DNA of 11,520 nucleotides from Zygnema cylindricum. Taxonomy: Eukaryota; Streptophyta; Zygnematophyceae; Zygnematales; Zygnemataceae. The stretch covers positions 64,001 through 75,520 of the forward strand of contig JBBHKE010000777.1 of the NCBI GenBank assembly GCA_037447655.1, read 5' to 3'. The notes beneath the pieces were generated by a model. The model did not search any database and was not told the origin of the DNA. It saw nothing but the letters and a program-made list of their open reading frames with translations. Below are positions 1 through 9,900 of this stretch, in pieces (the first letter of the stretch is position 1; every line of letters starts with the position of its first letter). A program made the translations under genes and the position numbers.

Positions 1-440
1 CCATTCCGTTTCGAAATTTTGATTTCCGTTTTCAAAATCAAAAATCTGGCCGCAAACTTTACGTACGAATCATTAACTACCTCCGGCCGTACAGATATTT
101 CGTTCTGACTTTCCGTTTGAAGATTTTATTTAAGATTTTCAAATCTGGACTCTAACCTACGTGGCGCTAATCATAATTGAGGAAGGTTTGTTACTGGCCC
201 GACAAAATGGAATAGTCTTCCAGTAAACGTTGCCAGTAGAATTTACTGTACATTTACTGGGACGGCGTAATGGAATTCCACCCTAAGAATTGCGTTATCT
301 CCAACCATTGTCCCACAAGACATGATTGACAACGGGTCTCGTCACCATGGACATTGGCCGTAGTGTACGACCGTACGGATGCACCTAGTTCCCAAAGTAA
401 ACAAACAAGTACACCACCAGGCCACCGTCCAAATCCTCGC
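1..440. other. Upstream intergenic region, no gene recognised
   Basis: I see no convincing coding sequence here on either strand. Two stretches, starting near 19 and near 110, look like a diverged direct duplication. Each opens with a TTTCCGTTT-type sequence, then an A/T-rich part with 'caaa(a)tctgg', then a TACGT and an ATCAT. This could be a decayed repeat or transposon end, but the similarity is weak. Short GTAC/CGTACG motifs recur between about 60 and 600 without a clear period. Confidence 0.4.
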
Positions 441-452
441 TTCCAGTTTTGA

Positions 453-519
453 TGACGTCATAACAAACAGCGTGTACGAATATCGCTGAGCCCTACAAAT
501 ATAATTGGACCTTATATAG
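453..519 (+). promoter_or_regulatory. Possible core promoter of the LRR gene
   Basis: A perfect palindrome TGACGTCA (453-460), the classic CRE/bZIP site, is followed by ATTGG (504-508), an inverted CCAAT box, and then TATATA (513-518). The order and spacing resemble a TATA-type RNA polymerase II promoter. The proposed start codon at 795 lies about 275 bp downstream, which would imply a 5' leader of roughly 250 nt or an additional upstream non-coding exon. No transcript data support this; each motif alone could occur by chance. Confidence 0.35.
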
Positions 520-743
520 TGAATGGTACAAATGGGCGGTCCGTACGATGGCAGAAACCGACAAATGGAAGTGGACCGTTTTACGAGAAATGTACGGATG
601 GGCGGCAGATTCTTTCCACTTACCACGTTTGAAGTTTGAAGTTTCGCTTCACATTGTGAGGGAAGGAAAAATTAGGGTTTTCTAAACTCAAAAGCCCTAC
701 TCGATCCACTAAAACCGTCATCATCATTAGTAAAACAAACCAC

Positions 744-955
744 CACGTGTCTTTTTTTTTGAAAAAAACCTCCCCACGTGGCGAGCTAGCAGCCATGGCG
801 GTCGCGAGGACCATGAGGAATACGATGCTGCTTTTCTTGTGCCACGTGGCACCCACCTTGGTTGCATCCATCTATGCAGGAGACGGTAATAAGCTCCACG
901 CCTCTCTCTTTCCTCTCCCTTTCGCACCAGCTCGTTCTCCAGTCGCTCACACGTG
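744..955. promoter_or_regulatory. Four CACGTG boxes around the start codon
   Basis: Perfect CACGTG hexamers occur at 744-749, 775-780, 843-848 and 950-955. The first two lie in the presumed 5' leader, the third in exon 1 and the fourth in intron 1. CACGTG is the G-box/E-box bound by bZIP and bHLH factors in plants and many other eukaryotes. Four in about 210 bp is dense for a 6-mer. Regulation of this gene through them is inference. Confidence 0.35.
795..885 (+). CDS. Exon 1: start codon and signal peptide
   Basis: This exon encodes 30 residues plus one base. A short basic n-region (MAVARTMRN) leads into a hydrophobic core, MLLFLCHVAPTLVAS, and a small-residue end, 'SIYA', before 'GD'. That is the form of a cleavable secretory signal, with cleavage plausible after the alanine at residue 28. 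The exon ends at 885 before GTAATA. The leftover G joins GC of exon 2 to make GGC (Gly), so the reading frame passes cleanly into the N-cap. An in-frame GTG at 747 also lies upstream, but the Kozak-like ATG is preferred. Confidence 0.75.
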
Positions 956-3900
956 TGAAGCGTCTGTCTGATTGGCTCCCGTGCGGCCTCTGCAGGCGCG
1001 GCGCTGTGGGCGATGCGGAAGGCCATCGAGAACAAGGAGGCGTTCGCGCTGCCGACGAGGTGCGGAGGGCCCGTCGGATGCGACGCCGACGGACGAGTGC
1101 GCCGGATGTGAGTGCTGGCTACTGCCGCCGCGTGCACTCTCTGCCGCGATGTTTTTTTATCCGCACTGAATTTCACACTAAAAACGCATTAAATTTCGCA
1201 CTAAAAAAAGCACTGAATTGGTACTCACGTTGTCGCTGCGTGCACTCTCTGCTGCGATGCGTTTTTATCCGCACTGAATTTCGTACTGAAAAACGCACTG
1301 AATTTTTACTTAGATTGTCACTGCGTGCACTCTCTGCTGCAAAGAATCTGCAATGAATTTCGCACTAAAAAACGCACTAAATTTTTTACTCCCATTGTCA
1401 CTGCGTGCAATCTCTGCTACGATGCGTTTTCATCCGCATTGAATTTCGCACTGAATTTCGCACTGAAAACCGCATTGAATTTGTCCTCACAGACTGGTCG
1501 GATTCTTTGCTGCAATGCGCTATAAGGCGGATGCTTGGGCGCTGGCGAGGCTTAGGGGGTGCACCGGGGAAAAGGAGGGGGGGGAGAGGAGGGGAGGGGG
1601 TGTGAGTAAGAGGGCAAAAAAGGATACCTCATTTGGCGATCAATGGCTTTTTTAAGGTTTTTTGCGATTTTTTAGGATTTTTTACATGCAGATATTTAGA
1701 TAATAAAGGCCTGAGGGGGAAAATTGCGGCGGAGATCGGCAACCTCACAAAGCTACAAGAACTGTGAGTGGATACTGGGAGGGGAGATATTTTCCATATC
1801 ATATGAAAAAAAAGAAAGTAAAGCAAATGAATAATGAATGATTGTGGTAAACAATATCTGAGATTTGAATTTTTGACTTTTATTTCTTTTAAATTTTGTT
1901 TTCGATCAAAAAAATGGAAAGGCGTAGGGGGAAAAAGAGAGGTTTTTATCATATGTATTTTTCTTTTTGATTGTTTGTGTTTGTTATAAATGTATCAGGT
2001 CGTCCCCTTCATTAGAAAACCATGCAAAAATTTAAAAAACTATGGGGAGTTCTATATTATTGGCCACCTTAATATGATGGACAAAAAACACAAAGGTTTA
2101 TGAGGGGAGTAGGGGAGCGTGTTGGGGGTTTGGTAAATTTTTGCTGTGTTCAAGAGGAAACCATAACAATGTATTTATTCTGCAAAAAAAATTGTATTTT
2201 CAAATCTCATTATAACTTTGGTTGGTAAAGATGAAACATGTCACATAAGCTTGTGTTACACATTTTAGTTTGTGAAAAGGTGGGATGGGGGAGTGTCAAG
2301 TCCATCGTTTACAATTGAAAATTCATCATAAATTATGAATATTAAATTTTAGGAGTCTTATGTGATATAAGATCCCTATAAACGTACATAGCATAGTCCA
2401 TACTAATTTTTTTTATATTTGGGTCCAAATAAATCGGACTCATTTAGAAATGGAGGGGTTGATGGTGAGGATGACGTCACAGATATCTACATAACAACCA
2501 TAACAACCAGTTGAGTGGAAGCATTCCGGAGTCCATCGGTCAACTGACAGAACTGTATATTTTGTAAGACTTAATTCTACACAAACCCAATTGCTATTTC
2601 TAAAATGGGGTATAATTTCCTCAGAAATCGTGCTTAATGGCAATGAATGTGTTGGCACAATTTTTATGTTTTTAAGTTACTATTTTTTTGTGCAATAAAT
2701 TATGAAGATCTATTGTAAGAGGGATGATTTTTACTAGGACTCACATAACTACAATACTTGTTGGTGGACAGTAGGAAAGGGGATGTATTTCATGTCATTT
2801 GGGAAAAAGGAAAAACAAGTGAATGAATAATCGATAAAGATGGTAAAAACCAGCTGAGGTTCACATTTTAATTTTTTTTTTTTTTTTTGCTCGTTAGAAT
2901 AGAGGAGGGTGGGGGAAAAAAGGGAGGTTCTTATCATGTGTTTGTTTTTTGACCATTTGCTGTAAATGCACTCTTTGTGAGGTTTATATCATATGACTCA
3001 TCATTGTGATGAACAAAAATTGTATTTCTTAAACCTCATTGTTTACTTGGCTTTCAAATGCTGTTCCATAGTTCAATTTGAAAAAATGGTGAGGGGTGTG
3101 GAGTCCATTTACAATTGAAAATTTGTCTTAAATAATGGCTATTCATTTTGATGAGTGTGAATTAAGATTAGAGGCCTACAAATGTACCTAACAAGAGATC
3201 TTATTTTTATTTAGTTTTTTTATAAACTGGTCCAAAGAAACTAAAAGGCATTTAAAAGCTGGGGGTTAATGGGGTTAATGGGGTTCATGGCGTCACAGAA
3301 ATCTAAACGGTAACCAGTTGAGTGGAAGAATTCCATCTTCCATCGGTCAATTGACAAACGTCCAAATCGTGTAAGACTAAATTCTACACAAAGCTAATTG
3401 TTACTTTTAGAATAGGGAAGAATATCCACAAAAATGGTGTTTTATGGCAATGAGTGTGTTAACAACTTTTTTTTGTAAGTTACTCATTTTTTTGGCACTT
3501 TAAATTATGAAGATTGATTGTAGGTGGTCAATTATTTACAAGAAAACATATGTAGTGTTAAGATCTACCAAAAATTTTAAAATTGATAAATGACGGAAGG
3601 ATAGTAGAGGTGGAAGGCGAAGGGGAGGGAGATGGGGAGTGGGAGGCGAGAAGAGAGGAAGGGGTGAGAGGGGGGGAGGGGAGGAGAGAGGGAGGGAGGA
3701 ACCAACTTTAACATCGTATTTAATGTGGTTGGGGAGCTTAACACCACACCCCAACCCCCACTCCCCACATTCTCCCTCCTCCCTCACAATCATATTTAGT
3801 GTGAGAAACTGTGCTTAACCTCACCCCTAACCCAAAAGATATTCCATGTGACAATGGAAGCTACCCTCACCTTCCCCAAACAATATTTTGTGTGACGGGG

Positions 3901-6900
3901 GAGCGTACTTTAACCCCTCCCCCAAACCATATTTATTTTGATAAAAGAACATATACTCATCCCTCTCCCGAGCCATGTTTAGTGTCGGAAGGGAACTTCC
4001 CCTCAATCCTCTACCAAACCATATTTAGTGTGATGGGGGAGCTTACCCTCACTTCTCTCCAAACCATATTCAGTGTGACAAGGGAGCTTACCATCACCTA
4101 TCCCCCAAACCATGTTTATCGTGACATAGGAAATTACCCTCACCCTTTAAACTATATTTAATGCACCAGAAGGGCTTAATCTTCCCCTACACCTCCAACC
4201 ATATTCAGTGTAACAGGGGAGCTTTCTCTCACCCCTCTCCCGACACGAATTTAGAATGAGTAAAAGCTCACTTTCAAACCACTTCGAAAAGCTTATTTTC
4301 ACCCCTTCGCAAACGACATTTAGTGTGATAGGGAAGGTTAATCTCACTCCTCTCGAAACCAAATTTAGTGTGACAAACGTACCCTCACCTCTCCTCTGAA
4401 CCATATTTAGGGCGGTAGGGGCGCTAACCTTCATACGTCCCCCAGATCATATTTATGATAACAAGGGGAACTGACGCCCCCGTTAACCATATTTAATGTG
4501 ATAAGAGAACTTAGCGTTTCCCCTCCCCTAAACCATATTTAGTGCGACACGGACGCTTACCCTCACCCCTCCCTTTCAAAAACCAATTTTAGCGTGGCGT
4601 GGGAGCTTACACTTACCCCTCCCCAAACAATATTTTATGTTGTGTTGGGTATCGAGGACCACTTGCCGATATTCGATATGTACTGAGTTTTAGGTACTCG
4701 ATAATCGATATATCACTTCGATGTATCGGAAAGCTAAATATCACGATATTTAGCCGATATATCGCCAATATATCGTATCGCGATATATCAAAGCTCCTTT
4801 TTTTGTTTTTTATAACTATTGGTGCTACTGCTGCTAGTAGAAGTTGTGCTGCTAGTACTAGTGGTGCTGCTGCTAGTAGTACTACTGCTATTGCAGCTGG
4901 TAGTACTTGCAGGTGGTAGTACTTACAGGTGGTAGTACTAAGGTAGTACTTGCAGCTGGTAGTACTAGCTACTGCTGCTGCCAGTACTAGTGCAACTGCA
5001 GCTGGTACTACCTACTGCAGCTGGTAGTACTACCTACTGCAGCTGGTAGTACTACCTACTGCAGCTGGTAGTACTACCTACTGCAGCTGGTAGGACTAGC
5101 TACTGCAGTTGGTATTACTAGCTACTGCTGCTGCCACTGCCAGTACTAGTGGTACTAGTGCTACGACAGCTGGTAGTACTAACTACTGCAATTGGTTATA
5201 CTAGCTACTAGCTACTACTACTAGCTACTGCTGCCAGGACAAGTGCTACTGCTAGAGCTGGTAGTACTTGCAGCAGGTGGTAGTACTTACAGCTGGTAGT
5301 ACTAGCTACTGCTGCAGCTCGTAGTACTTGCAGCTGGTAGTACTAGCTACTGCTGCTGCCATTACTAGTGCTACTGTAGCAAGTACTACCTACTGCAGCT
5401 GGTAGTACTACCTACTGCAGCTGGTAGTACTACCTACTGCAGCTGGTAGTACTAGCTACTGCAGTTGGTATTACTAGCTACTGCAGCTGGTAGTACTACC
5501 TACTGCAGCGGGTAGTACTAGCTCTGCAGCTGGTAGTACTAGCTACTGCTACTGCTAGTACTACTGCTACTGCAGCTGGTAGTACCAGCTAGTACTAGCT
5601 ATTGCAGCTGGCAGTACTAGCTAATGCAGCTGCAGCTGGTAGTACTAGCTACTGCTGCAGCTGGTAGTACTAGGTATTGCTGCGTCCACTGCCGGTACTA
5701 GTGCCTACTACAGCTGGTAGTACTAGCTACTGAACTTCTCATCAATAGAAGAGAGGGAAATTACGAAAAAGTGCAGCCACTGCTTGTACTAGTGCCTACT
5801 ACAGCTGGTAGTACTAGCTGTACTAGCTACTGAACTGCTCTTCAATAGAAAAGAGGGAAATTGCGAAAAAATGCACCTGTCTAGTGCCTACTACAGCTGG
5901 TAGTACTAGCTACTGAACTGCTCTTCAATAGAAAAGAGGGAAATTACAAAAAAATGCACCTGTCTGCACTCATTTTGAAAGAGTAAAAGACATCTTAGAT
6001 AACAAGATGGGAGATGGCACATAGCCCTATGTATGTTGCTGGCTATGTACTAGATCGCGAGTACCAAAGTCCAAGCTATGAGCAGCATTCAAATGTTAAA
6101 GTCACAGAATGCTTGAAGACTATTCTTGATAGGCAATTACCTAATGTGGATGACCAGGCCAACACCCACATTGAGCTCACTAAGTACATAGGTGTTGAGA
6201 GTTTGTTTGGGAGGGGGTAACACAAGCTTGTGCGAGGAAAATACCAAGGTGGAAGTGGTGACAGCAGTTTGGAGCTGTCACCTCTATCATGCAAAAGGTA
6301 GGAAGTAGGGTCCTTGCCTAGTGCTTAGTTGCCAGCTCATGTGAGAGGAATTGGTTAGCCTATGACATTCACTCTAAAAATAGAATTAGATAACTACAAA
6401 CAGGGCCAATGATCTGGTATGCGTCTTTACCAATTTCAAATCAGTACACAAAACGGGATGTCAGTTAATAGGAGGCCATGATATCTCGTTAGGAAAAAAA
6501 AAGGAGGTAGTGGAAGAGGAGTCTGAGCAAGATATGGATGATATAGATTTGGAGTACAGAGATAGAAAAAATAACCCGATTAGCGACGGGTAATGAGTTG
6601 AGCCACTTTATATGTGAGGTAAACGAATGGGGTGGTTGTATAGGAGGGGAGGGGAGGAAAAGGGAGGCCAAAGCCAGGTGGGGAAGGGAAAACGAGGGGA
6701 AGGGAATGGAGAGAGAAAAGAGGAGTGAGCATAGAGGTGGGATAAGGGAGATGCATTGTTTTTTAATAATTTGGAAACACATCCATATTTCTATGATATA
6801 TTTTGTTATTTCAAATAATCACTTGAGGGGTGATGTTGGATATTTTTTGATAGTTTTTTCAATGACAAATCGATAAAAGCTCAAAATGTGGAAATGTATG

Positions 6901-9900
6901 TTAAGATTTTTTTTGTTAATTTGATTGACTTTTAGCAACACAACTAACAAAATACAGGAATGGTATGACCGTCGCGTGCAATTATTAACCTGAAAACTCA
7001 CCAGGCAAGCTTGTGTTCCAGAGTTCAATTTGTAAAAAGGGTGAGGGGCTTGTGAATTCCATCTTTTATGATTAAAATGTTTTCAAAAATTTAAGTCCGA
7101 TTTTCACATGTGACGCCAGATTGCAGACTTTTCAATGTACAAAACAATCATATTGATTTTCCCCTAAGTTTATGATATCGAGGTCCCAAAAAACTAAAAA
7201 GCATCAAGAGGGGGGGTGTGATGGGTGAAATGGCGTCACAGATATCTAGGTAGCAACCAGTTAAATGGAAGCATTCCATCGTCCATCGGCCAAATGACAA
7301 ACCTTCGAGAATTGTAAGACTTATTCTACACATAGCCAACTATTTCTTTTAGTATAGGGCAGAATTTCCTCAAAAAAGGTCTTTAATTGCAATGTATTTG
7401 TTGGGAAAGCTTTTTTGTTTGAAGTTATTTTTGTGTTATTTATTGTATTCAACACAATTTTTTTAAGCAAAATGGACATCTATTCCAAATCTTTCTAGAC
7501 TTATTAACAACACAGTTTAACCCGATGTAGAGGAAAAGGGGAGAGGAAAGGAGAGGGGGAAAAGGGGACAGTAGCTCCCAAAACTATGGTTAATGTGGCT
7601 AGGCAGTTTAACCCCACACCTTTCCCTCTCTTCCCCACGTTCTTTTCTCCCCCCTCACCCCGGTTTGCATTTTTCTAGAAATCATAAAGCATTCCAAAAA
7701 AATACCGAAAACCAAAACAAAATACAAAAATATTAGAAAAAAAAATGAAAACCCATTGCACGCAAGATTCCCCAAAAATTTCCAATTTTACAAAAAAAAT
7801 AACCAAAGGAAAATAGCAATTAACCACTCCCGTTCTCTCCCACCCCTCTAAAAAAAATAGAAAAAAAAACACTTGAATAAGACAAAAAAATTATGAAAAA
7901 AAAGGAATAAGGGGAGGGCAGAATTGGGAAGCGGTAGAAAGACTACCCTCTTTCCCTCGTTTTTGTATTAAAACATATAAGAAACATACCTTACGATTTA
8001 CAAAAAACTCGAATAAACCACAATAATGATTTAAAAAAAATAAAAAGACTTGTATTTTACCCTCCCTTACTCCCCTCTTCCCCTTCCTCCTAACGCCTCC
8101 CAGGAACCCATTTTTGAACCCCTTTTGCCAACCCCCTAAATTTAACCCACTCCCTTTACTTTCATTTCTCTCCCTGTACCTATTGCCCTTTTATTTCTCC
8201 CTTTGTGTCTCAACCCTCGTGTTTCTCCCCCTCTCTAAATATTTGAAGCACTAAATAAACAAAATATTTAGCGGCATTTACTATTGTACTTTCTAAAATC
8301 TAAGAATACATGGGATACTTCCACTCTATAGATCCGTTTTTGAAAAATAATAAGAAAAGTGTTTGAAGGGTATGTTGTATATTTTTGATGGTTTTCTCAA
8401 CAACAAAGTTATAAAAGCTCAAAATGCTGAAAAAAAATGAAGATATTTTATCAACACCAAATCCAAACTAAATAAATAAAATAATTGTTGCTAGCATGAG
8501 CCTTTATTAGACGTCTAAAAGCATATCATCGGAATTTGTATCTTAATTTGTTGAAAAACCGGGATGGGGGGTGATTAACCCATTGTTTACGATTTAAAAT
8601 TCAACATAAATTATATTTATCGCCTTTGTTCATAGCAATAGTTCATCTTCATTGTTTCTTTGATTCATTATATTCCGGTCCAAAAAACAAGCATTAAGAG
8701 GTTGATGGGCTGGATGGTTTTACAGGGGGCTGGATGGCAACCAATTGAGTGGAAACATTCCACCGTCCATCGGACAACTGTCAAACCTCCTATACTTGTA
8801 AGACTTAATTCCACACAGCATGCTATTTACAAAATAGGGTACAATTTCCTTGAGAATGACGATAAATGACAAACGGCGAGGGGAAATAAAGAGAGATGGG
8901 GGTTTGGGCTTCCATAATCATGTTTATTTTTTCAAAACATTAACAAACTTTGGAATGTAAATGGTAAAAATAATTACTTTACGGAATGAAACTGCAAAAA
9001 CAATAGCCAAAGTTTAAAGCACCAAGTAAACAGAAAATTGAGAAAACAAGGTGCTTTGTTTTTCATATTTCTAAAAAAATATTGCATATCTCTATGCAAT
9101 GTTTTTTTTTTCTAGCAAAATTTGAAATACTACTTGAGGAAAGATGTTCGATATTTTTTAGTATTTTGTTACATCACAAAGTAATAAATGCTCAATAGTT
9201 GTAAAAAAAAGACTGAAACTTTAACAACACAAAACAAAAATGAAGGAATTACATAAACGTACATAAGAACAGTTCACACTGATTGTTTTTCAATTTATAT
9301 TTCGATACAAATAAACTTAAGGCATTTAGAGGGTTGGGAAGTTGATGGGATGGATGGCGTCACAGGGGGCTATCTACCAACCAATTGAGTGGAAGCATTC
9401 CATCATCCATCGATCAACTAACAAACCTCCAATTGTTGTAAGACTAAATTCTACTCAAAAACAATTGTTGTTACTAAATGGATTAGAATTTCGTTGAAAA
9501 TGGTGCTTCGTGGCAATAGATGTGTTGGCACAAGTTTATTTTTTGAAATTCCTACATTTTATGTTATTTATCACTAAGTACAAATTTTTTAAGCAAAATG
9601 TTCAATATTCCAAAGCTTTATAAATTTCATAAACAACACAATTTAACTCGATGTAGAGGGAGAGTGACAAGGGAGGGAAAGGCAAAATAGAGAGAACGGG
9701 GGAAGGGAGACCGACGCTCTCACTACCAAAGCTAATGTGGGAGTTTACGCCCATGCTCCACTCGCTTTCCCACATTTCCACACTTCCCCCATTTGGGAGG
9801 TTTCCCTCACCCTTCTTTGATGGGGTGGACGGCATTACAGGTGGCTACACAACAACCAGTTGAGTGGAAGCATTCCATCGTCCATCGGTCAACTGATTTA

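Noticed and set aside
1-250. LTR or other transposon end at the left edge
   Set aside because: Only a weak internal duplication is seen, without terminal inverted repeats, a primer-binding site or coding sequence; the left part is cut off by the window.
727-1176. Long minus-strand reading frame opposite exons 1 and 2
   Set aside because: It is the antisense shadow of the GC-rich cap exon; it shows no recognisable domain, while the plus strand gives a phase-matched signal peptide and N-cap.
1132-1519. CRISPR array
   Set aside because: Tandem repeats here and at 3712-4653 have no unique spacers of constant length, and the context is a eukaryotic intron.
2473-2480. TGACGTCA regulatory site before exon 4
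   Set aside because: It overlaps the conserved 'ggcgtcacag' acceptor module and differs from the sister acceptors by chance bases only.
3811-4161. 116-codon plus-strand open frame
   Set aside because: The 45-bp minisatellite unit is a multiple of three, so a stop-free frame persists by chance; the product is only the repeat read in one frame.
4599-4919. Open frame ending in an Ala/Ser/Thr-rich run
   Set aside because: It crosses the palindrome cluster into the CTG/TAG repeat; low complexity, no domain.
6489-6876. Overlapping open frames on both strands downstream of the hAT remnant
   Set aside because: They arise from a purine-rich tract, which lacks stops on one strand by composition; the proteins are simple Lys/Glu/Gly/Arg or Pro/Ser/Leu sequence.
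7665-8060. Retroposon or processed pseudogene suggested by the A-rich stretch
   Set aside because: No target duplications, no coding remnant and no clear tail boundary; treated as low-complexity intron sequence.
8660-8869. Open frame through exon 7 in another frame (likewise 9793-10107 through exon 9, and the minus-strand frames at 2440-2658, 7148-7339 and 9807-10007)
   Set aside because: All are shadows of conserved LRR exons read in the wrong frame or strand; the phase-2 frame alone gives LRRs and ends exactly at splice sites.
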